From CAZMCC01 sp964564695 (GTDB lineage Bacteria > Planctomycetota > Phycisphaerae > Phycisphaerales > UBA1924), in contig CAZMCC010000037.1 of NCBI GenBank assembly GCA_964564695.1, forward strand, positions 1 to 34,448: 34,448 bases of DNA. Direction: 5' to 3'. Positions 7,484-14,499 of this stretch are shown piece after piece. The notes under the pieces are model-generated. The model was given only the letters and a program-made list of their open reading frames with translations, did no database searches and was not told where the DNA came from. A program made the translations under genes and the position numbers. Each line of letters begins with the position of its first letter. Position 1 is the stretch's first letter.

Positions 7484-7555
7484 CGAAGTGGTGAAGTGGC
7501 GAAGTGGCAAAGTGCAGGCTCTGCCACTTCGTCACTCGGCCACTTTGCCACTTCT
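7484..7555. repeat. Octamer array forming a 4+1+4 dyad
   Basis: Nine octamers in phase: CGAAGTGG, TGAAGTGG, CGAAGTGG, CAAAGTGC, then AGGCTCTG, then CCACTTCG, TCACTCGG, CCACTTTG, CCACTTCT. The right four are approximate reverse complements of the left four, so the array folds around a GGCTCTGCC centre. It fills the gap between the divergent gap and gmhA genes and must hold or displace their promoters. Confidence 0.88.
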
Positions 7556-7622
7556 GCATCCGCCCAGTCGTGCTACCCCGACGTGCACCTAAGCTCCCCA
7601 TGTCCCCAGAAAGGCCACGCGC

Positions 7623-8198
7623 ATGCACGACCTCTTCGCGTTCGCTCTCGCCGACGCCGCCGACGTTCTTGATCGCCTCCGCGCCGATGCCGCCACGCTG
7701 GGCGCCTGCGACCAGCTCGCCCTCGCCCTCATCGGCGCCTTCCGCACCGGCCACAAGGTCCTGGTCTGCGGCAACGGGGGCTCGTGCTGCGACGCCGCCC
7801 ACTTCGCCGAGGAGCTCACCGGGCGCTTCCGCAAGGACCGGGCGCCGCTGCCGGCCATCGCGTGCGCCGACGCGGGGCACATCACGTGCACGGCCAACGA
7901 CTACGGGTATGACGAAGTCTTCGCCCGCTGGGTGACGGCGCTGGGGCGCCCGGGCGACGTGCTGCTGCTGCTGAGCACGAGCGGCAACTCGGAGAACGTG
8001 GTGCGTGCGGCGGCTGCCGGGGCCGCGGCGGGAATGACCGTCGCCGCTCTGCTCGGCAAGGACGGCGGGCGGCTCAAGGGCTCGTGCCCGATCGAGATCA
8101 TCGTGCCGGGGGCGACCGCGGACCGGATCCAGGAACTGCACATGATCGTGCTGCACACGGTGGTGCAGGGGGTGGAGAAGGCGTTGTTCGGGCATTGA
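7623..8198 (+). CDS. gmhA: SIS-domain phosphoheptose isomerase (GmhA-like)
   Basis: The 191 residues match D-sedoheptulose 7-phosphate isomerase, first step in making ADP-heptose for the lipopolysaccharide core. Seen: CGNGGSCCDAAHFAEELTGRF (residues 49-69), the phosphate-binding STSGNSENV, and DRIQELHMIVLH near the end with the expected acid and histidine positions. The usual GGSAADA is GGSCCDA here, so two small residues are cysteines. The ATG at 7623 is chosen for length; AAAGG stands 6 to 10 nt upstream. It agrees with lptD in the window as a sign of an LPS-bearing outer membrane. A DiaA-like role is less likely. Confidence 0.9.
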   Translation: MHDLFAFALADAADVLDRLRADAATLGACDQLALALIGAFRTGHKVLVCGNGGSCCDAAHFAEELTGRFRKDRAPLPAIACADAGHITCTANDYGYDEVFARWVTALGRPGDVLLLLSTSGNSENVVRAAAAGAAAGMTVAALLGKDGGRLKGSCPIEIIVPGATADRIQELHMIVLHTVVQGVEKALFGH

Positions 8199-8205
8199 CG
8201 AGGGA

Positions 8206-8234
8206 GTGAATGGTGAATGGTGAACGGTGAACGG
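8206..8234 (+). repeat. Heptamer array GTGAAYG
   Basis: Units GTGAATG, GTGAATG, GTGAACG, GTGAACG and a final G follow the gmhA stop by 7 nt. It belongs with the other short-period arrays of the window that lie at gene 3' ends. Confidence 0.85.
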
Positions 8235-8588
8235 CGGGGATTTCGTGCGAGCCGGTGGCGGAGTTTTTCACGCCGAAGGCGTGGTCGTGAGTAGCCGGGG
8301 GTGAAGCGAGGCTTTGCGAGCGCCACCCCCGGAGAGCGGCCGTCCCATTTCTGTTTTGTTGGTTGTCTTTGCACTCCGAAGGAGTGCTCGTCCGGTCGCA
8401 ACGCGCGGCAGCGCACGACGACCCCTATCGGGGTCGCTCGCAGGGGCAGCAAGAATAAAGGGCGGGCCTTTCCTCACGATCAGCCCTTCGGGCTGGAAGG
8501 CACGAGGCCCACGGCCGGGGTCTGGCGAAGCGCCCGACCCCGGGCACCCGCAACAGGACCCGGCGGACAAAGCTCCGCCGGGGCACCC
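8235..8588. repeat. Hairpin cluster without genes between gmhA and recJ
   Basis: These ~350 nt hold no credible gene. Perfect or near-perfect hairpins follow one another: CACGCC-gaa-GGCGTG (8269-8283); CCGGGGGTG facing CACCCCCGG (8295-8332); GCACTCC-gaa-GGAGTGC (8371-8387); GCGC-ggca-GCGC (8403-8414); CGACCCC-tatc-GGGGTCG (8419-8436); CAGCCC-ttc-GGGCTG (8481-8495); GGGGTC enclosing GGCG-aa-gCGCC and GACCCC (about 8517-8541); and CCCGGCGGA-caaagc-TCCGCCGGG (8559-8582). The last two end in GGCACCC like the compound palindromes elsewhere, and their stems recur at 22834-22861 and 16659-16743. The AT-richer 8341-8370 separates two groups. It may be a mosaic of repeat insertions or a structured RNA. 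Confidence 0.8.
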
Positions 8589-8606
8589 GCTCACCGCCTC
8601 ACCGTC

Positions 8607-10436
8607 TCACCCCACCACCTTCGCGTCCTTGAGTTCCGGCTCCACCGTCACGCTGCCGTTGAATCGCGACAGCTTCGGCTCGACCACGACGTCGAGGCGC
8701 GTGCCGGGGCGGAGCACGTCGCGCCGTTCGCCCCAGTTCCACGCGACGGTTCGCATCATCCGGCGTGAGTCGCCGCTGCCGGAGGCGATCGTGAGCGCGA
8801 GGTGCTTGCCGTAGGTGCCCATCGTGCGGGCGGGGGCGGCGATCTTGACGCCGCGGAGAACGACCTTGACCGAGGGGTTGTCGCGGCCGAACGGGGCCAA
8901 TGCCGCGACGCGACCGACCAGTTCCGTCGTCAGCTCGTCCATCGACGCTTCGGCGTCGACCACGAGGCGGGCACACAGGCGCTCGGCCGGGATCGCCTCG
9001 TTCGCCACGCGGGTGAAGGCTTCGACGAACGCCGCGAGCCTGGATTCGCGCACCACCACGCCCGCGGCCATCGCGTGCCCGCCGAACTTCTCGAGATGCT
9101 CGGCGCAGGCCCCGAGGGCCGCGTGCAGGTCGAAGCCGTCGACCGAGCGTGCCGAGCCGTGGCAGACGCGGCCCCCGTCGTCACCTTCGCTCTTGCGCTG
9201 CAAGAGGATGGTCGGACGGTGGAACCGCTCGACCAGGCGCGAGCACACGATTCCGACGACGCCGGCGTGCCATGCGTCGTCGGCGAGGACGATCGCCCGG
9301 CGATCCTGGGCCGTCATGCCGGCGCTCTCGGCCATCGCCATCGCCGACTCGAGGATGCCGCGTTCGACGCCCTGGCGCTGGGTGTTCTGCACGCTGAGGA
9401 GCTCCGCCAGCTCCACCGCGCGGCCGGCGTTCGCCGTTGTGAACAACTCGAGCGCGTCGCGGGCGTGCCCCATGCGACCCGCGGCGTTCAGACGCGGCGC
9501 CAGCTTGAACCCCACATCAAACGCGTCGACGTTCTCCCCCGCGAGGCCGCTCGCCTCGACCAGCGCCCGCAGGCCCACCAACGGCGAGTGCTTGATCCGC
9601 TCCAGGCCGAACCGGGCGATCACGCGGTTCTCGCCCGTCAGCGGCACGACGTCGGCGATCACGCCGAGCGACGCGAGGGCCAGGAGGTCGAGCAGCACGC
9701 GGCGCATCGCTTCGCCGACGCGCTCGGTGCCGGAGTGCATTGTCGCCATGCGCCACGCGAGCTTGTAGGCCACGCCTGCGCCGCAGAGCTCGCCGAACGG
9801 GTAGGCGCACGGCGCGCCGCCGGGCCCTGGAAGTCGTGGGTGGACGACGCTGAACGCCTCGGGAAACGCGGCGACGCCGTGCGTGTCGGAACTCCACTCG
9901 TGGTGATCGGTGATGATGAGGTCCACGCCGCGCTCGCGGGCGACCTTTGCCGGGCCGACGGCCGTGATCCCGCAGTCGACCGACACGATGACCTTCGCAC
10001 CGGCGTCGGCGAGTTCGCCGATGGCGGTGGCGTTGATGCCGTAGCCCTCGTCGAGGCGGTGGGGGATGTAGGTGGAGACGTCGGCGCCGGGCGCGATCAC
10101 GCGGCACATGTGCACGAGGATTGCGGCGGCGGAGACGCCGTCGGCGTCGTAGTCGGCGTAGACGACGACCTTCTCACCCGCCGCGAGCGCATCGAGAAGC
10201 CGGCGTGCCGCGGCGTCCATTCCCGGCAGGAGCGAGGGGTCGTGGAGCTGGGTGAGGCGTGGGTTGAGAAAGTCGGCGGCCTGTGCGGCCGAGCCGAGCC
10301 CGCGGGCCCACATCAGGCGGTCGATGAGGTCGCCACCACCGGAGCCTGCGCCTGAACCCCCACCCGTGCCGCCACCTGTCGGTTCCCCGTCCCCGCCCCC
10401 GGCTCGAAACTCCCACCTGGCGACAAATCCGTTCAC
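8607..10436 (-). CDS. recJ: Single-stranded-DNA-specific exonuclease RecJ
   Basis: A 609-residue 5'-3' ssDNA exonuclease of recombination and mismatch repair. DHH-family motifs are in order: YADYDADGVSAAAI (from residue 93), VSVDCGI, ITDHHEW (DHH at 177-179), the LAPRLNAAGRMGHARDALELF segment, the DHHA1 motif GGHAMAAGV, and the C-terminal OB-type domain. A glycine-rich stretch at about residues 13-35 (GGGDGEPTGGGTGGGSGAG) is an unusual low-complexity insertion after the first strand. The start is GTG at 10436. Its ORF begins 35 nt from the divergent pduO gene. The stop lies 19 nt from the hairpin cluster, which may end the transcript. Confidence 0.96.
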   Translation of the reverse strand: MNGFVARWEFRAGGGDGEPTGGGTGGGSGAGSGGGDLIDRLMWARGLGSAAQAADFLNPRLTQLHDPSLLPGMDAAARRLLDALAAGEKVVVYADYDADGVSAAAILVHMCRVIAPGADVSTYIPHRLDEGYGINATAIGELADAGAKVIVSVDCGITAVGPAKVARERGVDLIITDHHEWSSDTHGVAAFPEAFSVVHPRLPGPGGAPCAYPFGELCGAGVAYKLAWRMATMHSGTERVGEAMRRVLLDLLALASLGVIADVVPLTGENRVIARFGLERIKHSPLVGLRALVEASGLAGENVDAFDVGFKLAPRLNAAGRMGHARDALELFTTANAGRAVELAELLSVQNTQRQGVERGILESAMAMAESAGMTAQDRRAIVLADDAWHAGVVGIVCSRLVERFHRPTILLQRKSEGDDGGRVCHGSARSVDGFDLHAALGACAEHLEKFGGHAMAAGVVVRESRLAAFVEAFTRVANEAIPAERLCARLVVDAEASMDELTTELVGRVAALAPFGRDNPSVKVVLRGVKIAAPARTMGTYGKHLALTIASGSGDSRRMMRTVAWNWGERRDVLRPGTRLDVVVEPKLSRFNGSVTVEPELKDAKVVG

Positions 10437-10471
10437 GTTCAGCCAATGTAGCCGACGACGTACCCTCCGGC

Positions 10472-11092
10472 ATGGTCAAGCTGAATCGCATCTACACGAA
10501 GACCGGCGACGACGGCACCACCGGACTGGGTGACGGCTCGCGCGTCCCCAAGACCTCCGCCCGCGTCGAGGCGTATGGCACGGTCGACGAGGCGAACGCC
10601 GCGATTGGTGTGGCGATCCTGGCCGCCGGGCCCGCCGGCATGGACCACGACATCGTCGAACTCCTCCGCTCGATCCAGCACGACATGTTCGACGTCGGGG
10701 CCGATTTGTGCGTCCCGATCAAGGCGGATGAGAAGCCGGGTGGCGGTGTGGCGGGTGGGGGAGGGAAGCTCAGGGCCACCCCGGACCAGACCGCCCGGCT
10801 CGAGCGCGCGATCGACGACTTCAACGCCCGGCTCAAGCCGCTGAGCAGCTTTGTTCTCCCCGGGGGCACGCCGCTGGCCGCGGCCCTGCATGTCGCCCGC
10901 ACGGTTGTGCGGCGGGCCGAGCGGTGCACGGTTGCCCTTCAGCAGGCGGAGCCCGCGGCGACCAATGACGAGGCGGTGCGGTATCTCAACCGGCTGAGCG
11001 ACCTGTTGTTTGTGCTGGCCCGGGTGGCCAATGGCGACGGGGGGACGGACATCCTGTGGGTTCCGGGGGCGAATCGGCCCAAGGTGAAGTAA
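10472..11092 (+). CDS. pduO: PduO-type cob(I)alamin adenosyltransferase
   Basis: This 206-residue enzyme attaches the adenosyl group of ATP to cob(I)alamin to make coenzyme B12. The N-terminal ATP motif is TKTGDDGTTGLGDG (residues 9-22), then RVEAYGTVDEANAAIG (31-46), then FVLPGGTPLAAALHVARTVVRRAER, and NRLSDLLFVLAR near the end: the full PduO signature. A short glycine-rich loop (GGGVAGGGGK) interrupts the middle. Adenosylcobalamin is the cofactor of class II ribonucleotide reductase, which fits the NrdJ-type domain gene 9 kb away, although they are not in one operon. The ATG at 10472 is 35 nt from divergent recJ. Confidence 0.95.
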   Translation: MVKLNRIYTKTGDDGTTGLGDGSRVPKTSARVEAYGTVDEANAAIGVAILAAGPAGMDHDIVELLRSIQHDMFDVGADLCVPIKADEKPGGGVAGGGGKLRATPDQTARLERAIDDFNARLKPLSSFVLPGGTPLAAALHVARTVVRRAERCTVALQQAEPAATNDEAVRYLNRLSDLLFVLARVANGDGGTDILWVPGANRPKVK

Positions 11093-11228
11093 TTGCACGG
11101 CTCATCCGGCAGCCACCAACGCGGTAAACTGACATAGCCCGGGTGCCCGGATTCATGGTTCGTGGGGGGGTGGAGCGGGTGGTCAGTTCTCCCAGGCCAC
11201 CGACGAGTTCTTCGCCGGCGGAGTCGGA

Positions 11229-12707
11229 ATGACGTCTTCCCCGTACACCTCCGAGTTCCAGCTCGAGTTCCAGGCCGAGACCGGACGTTTGCTGCGCCGG
11301 CGCTTCTACTGGTTTGCGGGGGCGATCGCGGCGATCGCGTGCGTGCAGATCCTCATGGTGTTCGGCGACTGGCTCGGGTCGATGGCGGACTCGTTCGCCG
11401 AGGACGGCGTGGTCCCCGTGCAGGGCGCCGCCACGGTCCAGTCGGTGCAGCTCGTGCACGACCTGCTCACGCTTGTGCTCTACGCGGGGGCGCTGTGGAT
11501 CGTGTGGAGCCGGCGGATCGCGCATTCGGCACTGCTGAACCTGAGCCTGTGGTGCATTGTCATCGACGGGGCGCTGGACATCGCGGCCGGTGTCTGGATC
11601 GCGCGGCCCGAACGGGCGCTGTGGGGCGTGCTGTTTGCCCATGCGTTGGCGGCGGCGTTGTTGCCGTGGACTCCGAAGCAGGCGGTGTTCCCGGCGATCC
11701 CGCTGCTGAGCCTCGCCGGCTTCACGTGGCTCGTGTGGCATCGGTTCACGCCGCCGCCGGCGTCGTGGACGTTCATCCTGCTGTCGCCGCTGATCTTCGC
11801 TCCCGGCATCGTGATCGCGTCGTCGAAATTCGCCCGGCGCATGCAGGACTTCAAGCTCCGGTACCTCCAGAGCCGGTATGGGCAGATCCGGCGTGAGCTG
11901 GTGGATGCCCGGCGCATCCACGAGGCCCTGCTGCCCCAGCCGACCACGTCCGACTCGATTCTCTTCGACTTCCGCTACGAGCCGATGCTGCAGATCGGCG
12001 GCGATTACGTTTTCGCACGGCTCACGCAGGGGCGGCTTGACGAGCCCGAGTGCTTTAACGCCGTGCTGGTGGATGTGACCGGGCACGGCATCGCCGCGGC
12101 TCTCACGGTGAACCGCCTGCACGGCGAGCTGGAGCGGATCTTCGCCGAGAACCCGGGTGTGTCGCCCGGCGACGTGCTACGGACCCTCAACAAGTACGTG
12201 CACCTGACGCTCGCGACGCACTCGGTGTATGTCACCGCTCTGTGCCTGCGCGTCGATACCGCTCGCAGCCGCATCGAGTACGCCAGCGGCGGGCACCCGC
12301 CCGCGTTCCTCCGCGGCGTCGACGGCACGGTCGATCAGCTCAACTCCACCGGCTTCGTGCTCGGCGCCTGCGCCGACGCCGACTTCGACCCCGAGCCCGA
12401 GTCACGCCACTTCGGGCCCGGCGATTCGCTCATCGCCTACACCGACGGCGCCATCGAGGCCCGGGACGAGCGCGGGCGCATGCTGGGCGTCACCGGACTG
12501 CTGCGTGTGATCGCGGGCGGGCGGCAGGTTCGGCCCGGCGGCTGGGTGGGGACGGTTCTTGAGGCCGTGGACTCGCACCGGGCCGGGCCGCCGGCGGACG
12601 ACACGATTGTGATCGAGATCACGAGGCCGTTGGCGAATACGACGGTGCATATTGCGCCGGGGTCGGCGACGGCGGGGGTGCCGGTGACGGCGACGCTTCG
12701 GCAGTAG
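11229..12707 (+). CDS. Membrane-anchored SpoIIE/PP2C-type serine phosphatase
   Basis: A 492-residue protein with about six transmembrane helices (near 27-50, 73-93, 101-125, 129-147, 152-170, 180-200), a charged linker (RRMQDFKLRYLQSRYGQIRRELVDARRIHEALLPQ), and a cytoplasmic SpoIIE/RsbU-type PP2C domain. Metal-binding motifs are GGDYV (257-261), DVTGHG (282-287), YTDGAIEARD and DDTIVIEI. Relatives dephosphorylate anti-sigma-factor antagonists. The six-helix N-terminus is not one I can name; it may be the sensor. No anti-sigma or STAS gene is nearby. The ATG at 11229 has GGCGGAG just upstream. A compound palindrome follows its TAG. Confidence 0.9.
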   Translation: MTSSPYTSEFQLEFQAETGRLLRRRFYWFAGAIAAIACVQILMVFGDWLGSMADSFAEDGVVPVQGAATVQSVQLVHDLLTLVLYAGALWIVWSRRIAHSALLNLSLWCIVIDGALDIAAGVWIARPERALWGVLFAHALAAALLPWTPKQAVFPAIPLLSLAGFTWLVWHRFTPPPASWTFILLSPLIFAPGIVIASSKFARRMQDFKLRYLQSRYGQIRRELVDARRIHEALLPQPTTSDSILFDFRYEPMLQIGGDYVFARLTQGRLDEPECFNAVLVDVTGHGIAAALTVNRLHGELERIFAENPGVSPGDVLRTLNKYVHLTLATHSVYVTALCLRVDTARSRIEYASGGHPPAFLRGVDGTVDQLNSTGFVLGACADADFDPEPESRHFGPGDSLIAYTDGAIEARDERGRMLGVTGLLRVIAGGRQVRPGGWVGTVLEAVDSHRAGPPADDTIVIEITRPLANTTVHIAPGSATAGVPVTATLRQ

Positions 12708-12724
12708 TGTTCAACGAGCTCTGG

Positions 12725-12811
12725 GGACGCCGGACCTGTGGCTCTGCGAAGGTCCGGGTTGAATGCGGGCGGACCTACCCGGACCTTCGCCGAGCCTCAG
12801 GTCCGGCGTCC
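12725..12811. repeat. Compound palindrome A-A'-A-A' between phosphatase gene and argC
   Basis: The outer arms GGACGCCGGACCTG (12725-12738) and CAGGTCCGGCGTCC (12798-12811) are perfect over 14 bp. The inner arms GCGAAGGTCCGGGT (12746-12759) and ACCCGGACCTTCGC (12777-12790) are also perfect over 14 bp. CCGGACCT and AGGTCCGG alternate, so the strand can fold as one nested stem or as two side-by-side hairpins; the first loop contains GGCTCTGCG. Confidence 0.92.
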
Positions 12812-12833
12812 TGGTGCATTCGTACCATGCGGC

Positions 12834-13892
12834 ATGACCAGTTCCGACCGCAGAATCCCCGTCGCCGTACTCGGCCCCACCGGCTACACCGGCCTTGAAC
12901 TTCTCGAGCTGCTCGCGGCCCATCCGGGCATGCGCACGGCGTATCTCGCCTCGGCCCGGACCCCGGCGCCGCGCATCGACGCGGAGTTCCCCCGACTCAT
13001 CAACCGCCTCGGGCCTGATGTCAGCGCCGAGTGCGAGGCGATCGATCACGACGCCATCGCGGAGCGGTGCAAGCTCGCGTTTCTGTGCCTGCCACACGAG
13101 GCGGCCATGGAGCACACGCCGGCGCTGCTCGAGCGCGGGGTGAAGGTGGTCGATCTCTCGGCCGCGTATCGCATCCGCGACGTGGCGACGTACGAGAAGG
13201 CGTACGGGCACCACCACACGGACCAGAAGAACCTTGATCGGGCCGTCTATGGGCTCACCGAGCTTGCCCGCGACCAGGTCCGCGGCGCGACGCTTGTTGC
13301 CAACCCGGGCTGCTACCCGACGGCGGCGGCGCTCGCGCTGGTGCCGCTCGTCGCGATGGGGGCGATCAAGCCCGACTCGATCATCATTAACGCCAACAGC
13401 GGCGTGAGCGGGGCGGGGCGGGCCCCCAAGCCGAACCTGCACTTCCCGGAGGCGAACGAGAACTTCTCCACGTACAACATCGGGATCCACCGGCACCAGC
13501 CGGAGATCGCGCAGAGCCTGGCGAAGTGGGGGGGACGGCTCGGGGCGGCGCTCCCAAGAGAGCCGCTGTTCGTGCCGCACTTGTTGCCGGTGGAGCGCGG
13601 GATTCTTGAGACGATCTATGCGGAGCCGGTGGACGGGACTCTTGATACCGGGGCCGTGCAGGCGTGCTTGCGCGAGGCGTATGCGAACGAGGCGTTCGTG
13701 AGCGTGCGGGAGGAGGCGCCGACGCTGCGGGATGTGCAGCGGACGAACTCGGTGCACCTGAACGCGCGGGTGGTGGCGGGGCGCGTGGTGGTGGTGGCGG
13801 CGGAGGACAACCTCGTCAAGGGGGCGAGCGGGCAGGCGATACAGAATGCGAATCTGATGGTGGGGCTGGAGGAGACGGCGGGGTTGCGGTGA
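12834..13892 (+). CDS. argC: N-acetyl-gamma-glutamyl-phosphate reductase
   Basis: This 352-residue arginine-synthesis enzyme reduces N-acetylglutamyl phosphate to the semialdehyde using NADPH. Seen: VLGPTGYTGLELLELLAAHP (Rossmann motif at the N-terminus), FLCLPHEAAME, DLSAAYRI, the catalytic cysteine in VANPGCYPTAAALAL (about residue 161), NANSGVSGAGRAP, and FVPHLLPVERGIL. The ATG at 12834 sits exactly at the family start; the frame is open further upstream through the palindrome but that part has no homology. argJ lies 17 kb away and no other arg gene is here, so arginine genes are dispersed. Its 3' end faces the MazG-like gene across a compound palindrome. Confidence 0.97.
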   Translation: MTSSDRRIPVAVLGPTGYTGLELLELLAAHPGMRTAYLASARTPAPRIDAEFPRLINRLGPDVSAECEAIDHDAIAERCKLAFLCLPHEAAMEHTPALLERGVKVVDLSAAYRIRDVATYEKAYGHHHTDQKNLDRAVYGLTELARDQVRGATLVANPGCYPTAAALALVPLVAMGAIKPDSIIINANSGVSGAGRAPKPNLHFPEANENFSTYNIGIHRHQPEIAQSLAKWGGRLGAALPREPLFVPHLLPVERGILETIYAEPVDGTLDTGAVQACLREAYANEAFVSVREEAPTLRDVQRTNSVHLNARVVAGRVVVVAAEDNLVKGASGQAIQNANLMVGLEETAGLR

Positions 13893-13903
13893 ATGGATTT
13901 CGA

Positions 13904-13986
13904 CGGGTGCCACTACCGACCGCTTTGGGTCGGTAGTGCTCTTCGTGCGCACCGCACTACCGGCGAAGCGCCGGTAGTGGCACCCG
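13904..13986. repeat. Compound palindrome, type copy (CACTACCG stems)
   Basis: CGGGTGCC at 13904-13911 faces GGCACCCG at 13979-13986. Inside, CACTACCG / CGGTAGTG occurs twice: the first hairpin closes on GCTTT, the second on GAAGC, its reverse complement. The element lies between the convergent argC and MazG-like genes and could end both transcripts. The same stem and first loop recur at 5390-5424. Confidence 0.93.
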
Positions 13987-13991
13987 ATCCA

Positions 13992-14345
13992 TCAATCCTT
14001 CGTGCCCGTCACCTTGCCCGGCGTCGTGTACTTCTTGAGTTCGGCGGTGAGGTCGACGCCGTGGATGTTGGCGAGGGTGGCGAGCCAGGCCATGACGTCG
14101 ACGAACTCTTCGCCGAGGTTGGCGCGTTGGGCGGGGGTGGGGGACTTGCCCGGGCCGCATTCGTGGAGGCTGGTGGCGAGCTCGCCGACCTCTTCCATGA
14201 AGAGGAGGAACGTGCCGGCGGCCCCGCGCTTGGAGTCGGTCGGGTAGTACCGGTCGAAAATCAAATCCTGGAACTGGCGGACCGTGATCGGGGCCACGGG
14301 GTCGGGGCGGGGGTCGGCGGCGGCGGCGGGCAGTTCGGGGGGCAT
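13992..14345 (-). CDS. MazG-like nucleotide pyrophosphohydrolase
   Basis: A 117-residue all-alpha NTP pyrophosphatase-type protein. The metal-binding signature is seen as EEVGE (51-55) in FLLFMEEVGELATSLHE and EEFVDVMAW (79-87), i.e. EExxE followed by ExxD about 25 residues later, as in the MazG/dUTPase-alpha group. LANIHGVDLTAELKKY follows as in typical MazG helices. It probably cleaves non-standard or excess (d)NTPs to NMP and pyrophosphate. The length fits the single-domain MazG-like class rather than full MazG. The N-terminal 19 residues are Pro/Ala-rich and may be disordered. The ATG at 14345 is the likely start. Confidence 0.87.
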   Translation of the reverse strand: MPPELPAAAADPRPDPVAPITVRQFQDLIFDRYYPTDSKRGAAGTFLLFMEEVGELATSLHECGPGKSPTPAQRANLGEEFVDVMAWLATLANIHGVDLTAELKKYTTPGKVTGTKD

Positions 14346-14499
14346 TTGCCACGCTAGGCGGCGGCGGGGCGACGCCGAAACCCGGATTCTGGCGAACCAA
14401 ATAAGTTAGGCGCTACTATACAACGTTGGTGACGCGCCGCCGTCGACGTGGGGAGCACAGGCGGGACGCCTGTGCCACCAGTTGAGCCCGGGGAGCCGA
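14346..14499. other. Divergent intergenic region with AT-rich patch and short hairpin
   Basis: The gap between the MazG-like gene (minus) and the lipoprotein gene (plus) holds AT-richer sequence near 14397-14425 with TACTATAC, a possible -10 box for the plus gene. It also has a hairpin GCACAGGC-gggac-GCCTGTGC followed by CACC (about 14457-14480). The latter is a half-unit of the GTGCCAC-edged repeats. No gene is seen. Confidence 0.45.

Noticed and set aside
8235..8588. Transposon remnant
   Set aside because: No transposase-like frame or terminal inverted repeats with target duplication could be found; it is described as a hairpin cluster instead.
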